NCBI GenBank assembly: GCA_016126025.1
Contig: JAEFDA010000059.1
Coordinates: forward strand, 1 to 7,640
DNA: 7,640 bases
Direction: 5' to 3'
DNA from: Nitrososphaerota archaeon
Lineage (GTDB): Archaea > Thermoproteota > Nitrososphaeria > Nitrososphaerales > Nitrosopumilaceae
This document shows, one piece after another, positions 1 to 4,848 of this stretch (position 1 is the stretch's first letter; each line of letters opens with the position of its first letter). Both the position numbers and the translations under genes were made by a program. A model generated the notes under the pieces. That model made no database searches and was not told the DNA's origin. It saw only the letters and a list, made by a program, of their open reading frames with translations.

Positions 1-426
1 GCCCTTCTCCAGCCTAGCCTGGCCCTGTTCCATCCTGGCCAGGGTCTCGTTGGTCTGGGCCTGGCCCTGCTTCATCTCATTCAGTGTTGTTAGAATTCCG
101 ACCACCGCCTGCGTCCCGGTGGATATTGCAGAAAGCAGCTCCTCGCCAGAGTCGCCCCGCATTATCTCAAAGCCCTCCATGCCCGTGGCCGGCGGCCCCT
201 CCTCCACCAGCACGTCCTTTATGACGGCCATCTCGGCCCTGGACCGTATTTGGCGCACCATCTCCTCTATATCTGCCCGTTCGGCTTCGCAGACAACCAA
301 GACGGATCCGTCCCTCAGATTCCCCACGGTGCCGCACACGCCCAGCCCGTCGGCGACGGCTTTGATCTGTGCTCGCAGGCCCACATTCTGCACGATGCCG
401 CGGATCGTGATCTTCGTCTTATGCAT
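1..426 (-). CDS. Acylphosphatase-like domain protein with C-terminal coiled-coil repeats (3' end outside window)
   Basis: Reading the minus strand from the ATG at 426 gives 142 codons with no stop, so the gene continues past base 1. Residues 4-60 resemble the acylphosphatase fold, which hydrolyses carboxyl-phosphate bonds. The loop region RGIVQNVGLR is followed by LGVCGTVGNLRDGSV. The catalytic pair would be Arg18 and Asn36. Their spacing of 18 residues equals that of Arg23 and Asn41 in vertebrate acylphosphatase. The loop is atypical: the family has QGVGFR or QGVFFR, while this protein has QNVGLR, so activity is uncertain. Residues 95-142 look helical and polar. The block MKQGQAQ recurs as MEQGQAR 14 residues later, a two-heptad period typical of coiled coils. 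Such a tail is not usual for the roughly 90-residue classical enzyme. The ATG was chosen because a TATA box lies 26 bp upstream and the domain begins immediately after it. It could equally be a non-catalytic regulatory domain. Confidence 0.72.
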   Translation of the reverse strand, partial: MHKTKITIRGIVQNVGLRAQIKAVADGLGVCGTVGNLRDGSVLVVCEAERADIEEMVRQIRSRAEMAVIKDVLVEEGPPATGMEGFEIMRGDSGEELLSAISTGTQAVVGILTTLNEMKQGQAQTNETLARMEQGQARLEKG

Positions 427-448
427 ATGGCGGTACCGTCCTTCATAG

Positions 449-454
449 TATAAA
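449..454 (-). promoter_or_regulatory. TATA box of the acylphosphatase-like gene
   Basis: On the minus strand this reads TTTATA, inside the longer TATTTATA at 456-449. Its centre is about 26 bp upstream of the ATG at 426. That is the normal archaeal distance from TATA box to transcription start, so the mRNA is probably leaderless. Confidence 0.65.
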
Positions 455-472
455 TACCAACCGGTTGGTATT
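453..472. promoter_or_regulatory. Perfect 20-bp palindrome, candidate operator
   Basis: The half-site AATACCAACC is followed directly by its exact reverse complement GGTTGGTATT. The dyad axis lies between 462 and 463. It overlaps the upstream edge of the TATA box and covers the position where the TFB recognition element should be. A dimeric regulator bound here would be expected to block TBP/TFB, so a repressor or autoregulatory site is the simplest reading. This is inference from symmetry and position; I do not recognise the motif. Confidence 0.5.
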
Positions 473-500
473 CCTGTGAATCTTTGTCATATGGGCGCAT

Positions 501-527
501 GCGGCCAAATCCCCCCGAAATGGCCGC
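501..527. repeat. Inverted repeat in the 427-630 intergenic region
   Basis: Arms GCGGCCA (501-507) and TGGCCGC (521-527) are exact reverse complements around a 13-base spacer containing a C6 run. It lies between the end of the GNAT gene and the promoter of the next minus-strand gene. It could be a weak termination hairpin or a binding site, but there is no strong T-run after it in the minus direction. I see no gene in the rest of this roughly 200-bp gap. Confidence 0.35.
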
Positions 528-630
528 CGGGCGGGCAGCGGCAGGACGGCCGTGGGCGGGAACGGCGCGATATTCAATCGCATATCACGTCTAGGCACGC
601 CCTGTCCGGATGCACCCTCCAGATGTCCGC

Positions 631-1080
631 TCATCCAGTACGCTTGGAGAACGACAGGGCGGACTGCTCAAACCCCATATCCTGGTAGAACCTGTGGGAG
701 CCGGTCCGCTGGTTGCCCGACTCGAGGCGCACCCTGTGGCATCCGCTCTCCGCGGCAATCCTGATACAGTACTCAACCAGCGCCCTCCCTAGGCCGCGGC
801 GCCTGTACTGGTGGCCCACCACCAGCTCGGGCATGTACAGCTCGCGCGTGGCATGGTTTAGGCGCGGCAGCAGCAGGACCGACGCCATGCCGACAACCCT
901 GCCGCCGACCAGCGCGACCAAGACGCGCTTGTCCCCGTCTGCGATGTACCCCTCCACCATCCGTCCGAACTCTGCGGCCTCGGATTGCCCGGCGGGCCGG
1001 GGTCTGCCCAGATCCCCGAGCAGTCCCAGTATGGCGGGAACGTCCTCCGGCGACGCCTCCCTGACTACGAAGCCATCCAC
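631..1080 (-). CDS. GNAT-family N-acetyltransferase
   Basis: The 149-residue product should transfer an acetyl group from acetyl-CoA to an unknown amine. Residues 4-20 (FVVREASPEDVPAIL) are the usual first strand and helix of GNAT enzymes. The central strands are near 53-70. Motif A is ELVVGHQYRRRGLGRAL at 85-101, with the R-x-x-G-x-G pyrophosphate-binding loop at 93-98. The C-terminal motif B, NQRTGSHRFYQDMGF at 123-137, includes the conserved Tyr and the Y-x-x-x-GF ending. The ATG at 1143 would add 21 residues unlike the family. A TATA box and a palindrome lie within that extra stretch, so I place the start at the GTG at 1080, about 29 bp from the TATA centre. The gene diverges from the pseudo-GTPase gene. 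Substrate cannot be told from the sequence; RimI-type protein acetylation is one possibility. Confidence 0.85.
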   Translation of the reverse strand: MDGFVVREASPEDVPAILGLLGDLGRPRPAGQSEAAEFGRMVEGYIADGDKRVLVALVGGRVVGMASVLLLPRLNHATRELYMPELVVGHQYRRRGLGRALVEYCIRIAAESGCHRVRLESGNQRTGSHRFYQDMGFEQSALSFSKRTG

Positions 1081-1106
1081 GACGGTGGGATTATTCGTAT
1101 TGTCCC

Positions 1107-1112
1107 TATAAA
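1107..1112 (-). promoter_or_regulatory. TATA box of the GNAT gene
   Basis: The minus strand reads TTTATA here. The spacing to the GTG at 1080 fits a leaderless or nearly leaderless transcript. It argues against translation from the ATG at 1143, which would lie upstream of the promoter. Confidence 0.55.
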
Positions 1113-1120
1113 CGGAGTTC

Positions 1121-1139
1121 GGAATGGGGACCCCATTCC
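1121..1139. promoter_or_regulatory. 19-bp palindrome upstream of the GNAT TATA box
   Basis: GGAATGGGG (1121-1129) and CCCCATTCC (1131-1139) are exact reverse complements around one central base. The element starts 8 bp above the GNAT TATA box, leaving room for a TFB site. It lies in the divergent region shared with the gene starting at 1219, so it could regulate one or both. Its sequence is unrelated to the palindrome at 453-472. Confidence 0.42.
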
Positions 1140-1189
1140 CCAACCCTCCCGCTGGGCCACAGATTCACCAGAACCCGGCATTCACCACG

Positions 1190-1196
1190 TTAAAAA
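1190..1196 (+). promoter_or_regulatory. TATA box of the pseudo-GTPase gene
   Basis: TTAAAAA is centred at 1193, exactly 26 bp before the ATG at 1219, in an otherwise GC-rich stretch. Confidence 0.6.
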
Positions 1197-1218
1197 GCGG
1201 CGGGGAGGGCCCGCCGGC

Positions 1219-2142
1219 ATGGAGTCGGTAAACTTTGTATTTCTCGGCGGGGAGGATGTCGCGTCGGCCCTGGGCAAGAGGGGCACCCGGACGGACCTGG
1301 CGCTGTACGACCGGAAGGAGTCGGGCACCATAAGGACATGGGTCGTTCCGGCGGGGTTCCCCGAGAAGATACAGCCGCTGTTCCAGGCGGTCAACCTGGG
1401 CGAGTACGCCATACTGCACGTTAGTACGCTGGACAGGTTCGCCGGAGAGCAGATACTGGCGCTGGACTACATGGGCGTGACCGGCGGGATACTGAGCCAC
1501 TCCCATACGGTGGACCACGACTCGCTGATGCGGGCCGTGCGCGGCACCGCCGTGGAGGGGTACGAGTTCGTGGAGCCCTCGGGCCTGCGGGAGGCAGCCT
1601 CCGAGTTCGCCCCGGCCCGCCGGGACGGAGACGCCGTGGTGGTGATCGACCACTGCTTTGAGGTCAAGGGGGCAGGGACCATAGCCCTGGGCAAGGTCGT
1701 CTCCGGCAGCATATCCAAGTACGACGACATGGTCCTGGCCCCCTACGGCATGGACGTGAATATCAAGTCCATACAGATGCACGACGACCCGGTGGACGAG
1801 GCGCACTCGCCGGCCAGGGTGGGGCTGGCCCTGAAGGGGGTGAAGCCGCAGGACGTCTCCCGCGGGGACCTGCTGTGCTCTCCCGGCTCCGTTCCCCCCG
1901 CAGCTGTAGAGGTGCGGCTGGACCTTGCAAAGACCCCGTTCTACAAGGGGGAGCCGACCCCCAACCAGATGTGCATGCTCAGCGTGGGCCTGCAGATGGT
2001 GCCTGCCCGGTTCTCCTCGGTGGATCCGGTCGTCCTCACCCTGGACAGGCCGGCGGCGTGCTCGCCGGGCGAGAGGTGCGCCGTTCTGAAGCCGGACTCG
2101 GCGGGCGTGCGCATAATGGGCGGCGGCCGCATACTGGAATAG
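1219..2142 (+). CDS. EF-1A/SelB-like translation-factor paralogue with degenerate GTPase domain
   Basis: The 307-residue product has the three-part plan of EF-Tu/EF-1A. Residues 1-125 correspond to the G domain. The P-loop (GxxxxGK[ST]) is replaced by FLGGEDVASALGKRG, the DxPGH motif by VPAGFPEK at 43-50, and no NKxD is seen; the place where it is expected reads DYMGV. GTP binding in the usual way is therefore unlikely. Domain II (about 138-222) is well kept, with VKGAGTIALGKVVSGSI, the counterpart of the EF-Tu strand ISGRGTVATGRIERG, and VGLALKGVKPQDVSRGDLL. Domain III covers about 227-307 and ends GGRILE. Such SelB-like pseudo-GTPases are known in archaea, but I recall no settled role; a ribosome or tRNA partner is inference. 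The open frame extends back to 985, but the ATG at 1219 has the correctly spaced TATA box and begins the first strand, VNFVFLGG. Confidence 0.82.
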   Translation: MESVNFVFLGGEDVASALGKRGTRTDLALYDRKESGTIRTWVVPAGFPEKIQPLFQAVNLGEYAILHVSTLDRFAGEQILALDYMGVTGGILSHSHTVDHDSLMRAVRGTAVEGYEFVEPSGLREAASEFAPARRDGDAVVVIDHCFEVKGAGTIALGKVVSGSISKYDDMVLAPYGMDVNIKSIQMHDDPVDEAHSPARVGLALKGVKPQDVSRGDLLCSPGSVPPAAVEVRLDLAKTPFYKGEPTPNQMCMLSVGLQMVPARFSSVDPVVLTLDRPAACSPGERCAVLKPDSAGVRIMGGGRILE

Positions 2143-2162
2143 GCCGGTGAAGCCCCGCAACG

Positions 2163-2169
2163 AAAATAT
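2163..2169 (+). promoter_or_regulatory. TATA box of the DM13 gene
   Basis: AAAATAT is centred about 27 bp before the ATG at 2193, within the 50-bp gap after the pseudo-GTPase stop codon. This gives the DM13 gene its own promoter. Confidence 0.5.
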
Positions 2170-2192
2170 GGCGCCATACCCCGGCCCATTCC

Positions 2193-2660
2193 ATGAGAAA
2201 GGCCATCCCCATAGTTGCGGGCGTGGCGGTGGCGGCGGCGGTGGCCGCATACGCCCTGAGCCCATACTTTATGGAGTCGGAGATATACGAGGAGATGCCC
2301 GAGACCATATCGGCGGCGCCGGGCAGCGGCATCACCGCGTATGGCGGCACCTTCGTGGGTGTAAACGACGGTATACACAACGCGGAGGGCTCGGCGCGCG
2401 CCCTGCCCCAGAGCGACGGAGGCTACGTGCTCCGCCTGGAGAACTTCTATTCCACGCCGGGTCCGGACCTGTACGTGTACCTCTCCACCGACAAGGGAAT
2501 AGACGACCATGTCAATCTGGGAAGCCTGAAGGCAAACCGGGGCGACCAGAACTACCAGATACCTGCAGGGACGGACCTGGAGAAGTACGACCACGTGCTG
2601 GTCTGGTGCAGGCCCTTCGGGGTGCTGTTCGGCAGCGCCCAGATACAGCCCCTGCAGTAA
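2193..2660 (+). CDS. Membrane-anchored DM13-domain protein
   Basis: The protein is 155 residues long. Residues 5-26 (IPIVAGVAVAAAVAAYALSP) form one hydrophobic segment after MRK, a signal anchor or signal peptide that would place the rest outside the membrane. Residues 48-152 match the DM13 pattern: YGGTFVGVNDGIHNAEGSA, then LRLENFYSTPGPDLYVYLS, then LGSLKANRGDQNYQIPAG and finally VLVWCRPFGVLFGSAQI. The single Cys139 in VLVWC is the conserved DM13 cysteine. The family has been proposed to take part in electron transfer through it, but that role is largely predicted. No cupredoxin or haem motif accompanies it here. The gene stands alone under its own promoter. An extracytoplasmic redox or surface role is inference. 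Confidence 0.85.
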   Translation: MRKAIPIVAGVAVAAAVAAYALSPYFMESEIYEEMPETISAAPGSGITAYGGTFVGVNDGIHNAEGSARALPQSDGGYVLRLENFYSTPGPDLYVYLSTDKGIDDHVNLGSLKANRGDQNYQIPAGTDLEKYDHVLVWCRPFGVLFGSAQIQPLQ

Positions 2661-2693
2661 GATATCCCATACCAGAGTTGCGGCACGCCCTCT

Positions 2694-2724
2694 GGGGTGG
2701 GCCGGCCACGCCCCCTGCCTTTTT
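2694..2724 (+). terminator. Possible hairpin/T-tract terminator after the DM13 gene
   Basis: An imperfect GC stem, GGGGTGG (2694-2700) with CCACGCC (2706-2712), surrounds a 5-base loop with one mismatch. A T5 run follows at 2720-2724. Archaeal termination depends mainly on the T-run, so the stem may be incidental. The same T-run forms part of the next gene's TATA box. Confidence 0.35.
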
Positions 2725-2726
2725 AA
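2720..2726 (+). promoter_or_regulatory. TATA box of the TPR gene
   Basis: TTTTTAA is centred about 28 bp before the TTG at 2751, consistent with a leaderless start at TTG. Confidence 0.45.
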
Positions 2727-2750
2727 CCCGCACCCCATACAGGGGGCGCG

Positions 2751-3122
2751 TTGAGGCTCTTTGGCGGGGATCCGCAAAAGAAGAGGAACGTCCGGATGGT
2801 CAAGGAGGTACGGCGGATGGTCAAGGAGAAGAGGTACGGCCCGGCGCTCAAGGCCGGCATAGAGTACCTCAGGGAGGTGCCCGAGAACCACGACATCCTG
2901 TTTATAGTGGGCGGCATATACTACATGCAGGGGCGGTACACGGCGGCCCTCCCCTACTTTGAGAGGGCGCTCAGCATAGGCAGGTACGACACCGAGGTGC
3001 TGGCGCTCAAGGCCCAGTGCCACCGCCGCCTAGGCCAAAAGTCCAGGGCTGACGAGTGCTGGCGGGACATACTGGAGGTCGACCCAAAAAACGCCGAGGC
3101 CCTAAAGATGCTGGGCGAGTAG
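2751..3122 (+). CDS. Small tetratricopeptide-repeat (TPR) protein
   Basis: The product is 123 residues from a TTG start. After a basic N-terminus (residues 1-28, rich in Lys and Arg) come TPR-like helix pairs. The clearest is about 47-80, with ILFIVGGIYYMQGRYTAALPYFERAL showing the G-Y-x(6)-A-x(3)-F-x-x-AL pattern. A second covers 81-114 (LALKAQCHRRLGQKSRADECWRDILEVDP), and a weaker half-repeat lies at 30-45. TPRs bind other proteins and no catalytic residues are visible, so an adaptor role is likely but the partner is unknown. TTG is preferred because of the TATA box at 2720-2726. An internal ATG at 2817 (Met23) is preceded at 7 bases by AAGGAGGT and would give a 101-residue form that keeps the repeats. 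The gene converges on nadC, leaving 7 bp. Confidence 0.78.
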   Translation: MRLFGGDPQKKRNVRMVKEVRRMVKEKRYGPALKAGIEYLREVPENHDILFIVGGIYYMQGRYTAALPYFERALSIGRYDTEVLALKAQCHRRLGQKSRADECWRDILEVDPKNAEALKMLGE

Positions 3123-3129
3123 CCCCGCG

Positions 3130-3936
3130 CTACCGCACGTCCAGTCCCATGTCCAGGCACGGGGCAGAGTTGGTCACATATCCCACCGACACGCAGTCCA
3201 CCCCGCTGCGACCGTACTCGGCGATGTTCTCCAGGGTGATGCCCCCCGAGGCCTCCAGTTCCACGGCGCCCCGAAGCCCCTCGGCATCCAGCGCCGACAC
3301 GGCCTCATGTATCATCTCCGGCGTAAAGTTGTCCAGCATTATGACCGGCGCCCCCAGCCGGGCGGCCCGGAGGGCGTCGGCGGGCGCGTCCACCTCCACC
3401 TCGAAGCGGCCGCCCCTCCGGACGGCCTCCCGCACCAGCCCGTCCAGGGATCCGGCCGCGGCTATGTGGTTGTCCTTGATCATTATCATGTCGCCCAGTC
3501 CCATGCGGTGCCGGAACCCGCCGCCGGCCTCCACGGCCTCCTTGTCAAACTCCCTCAGGCCCGGGGCCGTCTTCCTGGTGGAGAGGAGCCTGACGCCGGG
3601 GGGCAGCCGGGACGCCAACTCCCTGGACATGGTGGCTATGCCGCTCATGCGGGACAGCAGGTTCAGCGCCGTCCTCTCCAGGGCCAGCACGTCGGCGGCC
3701 CTCCCGCGCACCCCCATCACTATACCGCCGGCCTCCACCACGCTCCCGTCGGGCACCACTATGTCGGTGTCGCACCGGCGCATCCCGAATATCGCCGCGG
3801 CGTGGCGCGCCCCCGAGACGACCCCCCGCCGCCTGGCCACCACCTCGGCGCTAATGCGCACATCCGGCAGCATGTCTCCGGTAGGGTCCCCCCCGGCCAG
3901 GTCCTCGCGGACGAACCGCTCCAGATTGGCATCCAT
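3130..3936 (-). CDS. nadC: Quinolinate phosphoribosyltransferase (nicotinate-nucleotide pyrophosphorylase)
   Basis: NadC converts quinolinate and PRPP to nicotinate mononucleotide, CO2 and pyrophosphate, the step where de novo NAD synthesis meets the salvage pathway; it is cytoplasmic. The 268-residue length is normal. The N-terminal part has EDLAGGDPTGD (11-21). The barrel carries the family motifs: LERTALNLLSRMSGIAT (86-102), STRKTAPG (119-126), KEAVEAGGGFRHRMGL (132-147), MIKDNH (152-157), FEVEVD (178-183), IMLDNF (199-204) and ELEASGGIT (226-234). Arg121, Lys122, His143, Arg144 and Lys154 fit known substrate-binding positions. The late loop reads GYVTNSAP where many members have GALTHS. 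It is the last gene of the rpoE'-spt4-nadC operon, starting 4 bases after the spt4 stop. Its ATG is preceded at 9 bases by the Shine-Dalgarno sequence AGGTGA. Confidence 0.96.
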   Translation of the reverse strand: MDANLERFVREDLAGGDPTGDMLPDVRISAEVVARRRGVVSGARHAAAIFGMRRCDTDIVVPDGSVVEAGGIVMGVRGRAADVLALERTALNLLSRMSGIATMSRELASRLPPGVRLLSTRKTAPGLREFDKEAVEAGGGFRHRMGLGDMIMIKDNHIAAAGSLDGLVREAVRRGGRFEVEVDAPADALRAARLGAPVIMLDNFTPEMIHEAVSALDAEGLRGAVELEASGGITLENIAEYGRSGVDCVSVGYVTNSAPCLDMGLDVR

Positions 3937-3940
3937 CCGG

Positions 3941-4129
3941 TCAGGTCACCTTGAGGGCGTACTTTCCCCCGCGGCGTATTCCCAGCGTCTGGGCAATCAT
4001 GGACATCTCCGGCTTCAGCACCAGCGCTATCCCCGTCCAGTCTGGGGTAAGGTCCGACGAGCGGCAGGCGGGGCACACCTTGCCCGTGGTGACGAACTTG
4101 CACCGCCGGCAGGCCATCTCCCGGACCAT
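3941..4129 (-). CDS. spt4: Transcription elongation factor Spt4 (RNA polymerase subunit RpoE'')
   Basis: This 62-residue zinc protein pairs with Spt5 to clamp RNA polymerase on DNA and raise processivity. The zinc ligands are Cys7 and Cys10 (CRRC) and Cys19 and Cys22 (CPAC). They are followed by the conserved DWTGIALVLKPEMSMIAQTLGI and end GGKYALKVT, close to archaeal Spt4 along its whole length. The start codon directly abuts the stop of rpoE' (TAG then ATG), so the two are surely co-transcribed and probably translationally coupled. The Met1 start is supported by GGAGGTG 8 bases upstream, inside the end of rpoE'. Some archaeal homologues begin nearer the first cysteine, so Met5 is possible but less well supported. 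Spt5 is not in the window. Confidence 0.95.
   Translation of the reverse strand: MVREMACRRCKFVTTGKVCPACRSSDLTPDWTGIALVLKPEMSMIAQTLGIRRGGKYALKVT
3946..3951 (-). promoter_or_regulatory. Shine-Dalgarno site for nadC
   Basis: On the minus strand this reads AGGTGA, nine bases before the nadC ATG and inside the 3' end of spt4. It fixes the nadC start at 3936 and contrasts with the leaderless first gene of the operon. Confidence 0.55.
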
Positions 4130-4711
4130 CTACTTCGCACCTCCGGCATCAGTGGCGCCCTCCGAGGACTTTTTCACCTCCTCCTCGACCCACTCGTCGG
4201 CCCCCAGGAACGGCTGCCTGCAGGTTATGCCGATCTTGCCCGCCGAGGTGTTCTTGGCCAGCGAGACCGCCGTGATGCGGGACCGCAGCGTCGAGCCCAC
4301 GCGCAGGGTGCGGCCGCTCTGGTTGGCCACTATGACGCCAGCCTTGACGTCACTCTTGAGGTAGTCGTCCATGACCTGGGAGAGGTGCAGCAGGGCGTCG
4401 GTGGGGCCTATCCGGACGAACGCCCCAAAGTCGGTTATGTCGACTATCTCGCCGGGAACTATCTCGTTCATCTTGGGGTACATGGTAAGCGCCTCGAACT
4501 CCACCCGGTGGAACGTGCCGCCGTCGCCGGAGACCATCTTGCCCATCTCGTCCACGCTGGCGTCCAGTATCATGATGATGTAGCCCAAGTCCGGGTTTAT
4601 CATGAACTCGTACTTGTCCTTGAGGGTGTTTATGGCGGCCTTGCGGAGGGCCGTCCCAAAGAGGCTGGGCGGTATCCTCACCACGTCAACCATCGTGGTT
4701 ATGTAATACAA
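4130..4711 (-). CDS. rpoE: RNA polymerase subunit Rpo7 (RpoE')
   Basis: Rpo7 forms, with Rpo4, the stalk of archaeal RNA polymerase that helps open complex formation and binds exiting RNA. The product is 193 residues. Residues 1-80 are the N-terminal tip domain (VVRIPPSLFG, SGDGGTFHRVEFEAL). An S1 RNA-binding domain covers about 83-166, with GEIVDITDFGAFVRIGPTDALLHLSQV (87-113). The end (174-193) is an acidic then small-residue tail, slightly longer than usual. I keep the TTG at 4711 rather than the ATG at 4693. The resulting MYYITTMVDVVRIPP aligns without gaps with the Methanocaldococcus Rpo7 start MYKILEIADVVKVPP. An A/T-rich TATA region also lies about 26 bp upstream of the TTG. It heads the operon with spt4 and nadC. 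Confidence 0.95.
   Translation of the reverse strand: MYYITTMVDVVRIPPSLFGTALRKAAINTLKDKYEFMINPDLGYIIMILDASVDEMGKMVSGDGGTFHRVEFEALTMYPKMNEIVPGEIVDITDFGAFVRIGPTDALLHLSQVMDDYLKSDVKAGVIVANQSGRTLRVGSTLRSRITAVSLAKNTSAGKIGITCRQPFLGADEWVEEEVKKSSEGATDAGGAK
4138..4144 (-). promoter_or_regulatory. Shine-Dalgarno site for spt4
   Basis: The minus strand reads GGAGGTG, eight bases before the spt4 ATG and within the last codons of rpoE'. It is a strong match to the archaeal 16S rRNA 3' end and decides the spt4 start. Confidence 0.65.
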
Positions 4712-4728
4712 CTTTGAACCGCCCCCCG

Positions 4729-4740
4729 ATTTTATTTTAT
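4729..4740 (-). promoter_or_regulatory. TATA region of the rpoE'-spt4-nadC operon
   Basis: The minus strand reads ATAAAATAAAAT. The upstream half (4734-4740) is centred 26 bp before the TTG at 4711. The neighbouring 4741-4816 stretch is distinctly A/T-richer than the rest of the window, and I see no gene in it. Confidence 0.55.
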
Positions 4741-4816
4741 GAATCTTTGGATTCCGAATGTTCCAAGGTTTTGTGGTATGAATGCCAAATATGTGGCGAA
4801 TTTTACCGTACGACTC

Positions 4817-4848
4817 AAAAAAGCGAATCTCAAAGCCGCGCAGCGGCT
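4817..4848 (-). terminator. Hairpin plus T6 terminator of the 124-residue protein gene
   Basis: AGCCGC (4834-4839) and GCGGCT (4843-4848) form a perfect 6-bp stem with a 3-base loop, overlapping the TAG stop at 4849-4847. On the minus strand it is followed by a T-rich stretch ending in TTTTTT (4822-4817). This looks like an intrinsic terminator. It separates the gene from the rpoE' promoter further down the same strand. Confidence 0.55.

Noticed and set aside
50..448. 132-codon plus-strand frame at the window start
   Set aside because: Ser/Pro/Arg-rich shadow of the acylphosphatase-like gene on the minus strand, whose motifs are clear.
985..1218. 78-codon N-terminal extension of the pseudo-GTPase
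   Set aside because: It overlaps the GNAT gene on the other strand, contains the TATA box for the ATG at 1219, and has no family resemblance.
1165..2265. 366-codon minus-strand frame opposite the pseudo-GTPase gene
   Set aside because: The same kind of GC-driven antisense frame, rich in His, Gly, Pro and Arg. The plus strand has a recognisable protein and a well-spaced promoter.
3056..4717. 553-codon open frame on the plus strand opposite nadC, spt4 and rpoE'
   Set aside because: Composition is Arg/Pro/Ser-rich and low in complexity, with no recognisable domain. The opposite strand carries three certain genes; such antisense frames are expected at high GC.
4747..4766. Inverted 5-mers TTGGA/TCCAA in the A/T-rich gap above rpoE'
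   Set aside because: The arms are too short and the spacer too long to separate from chance.
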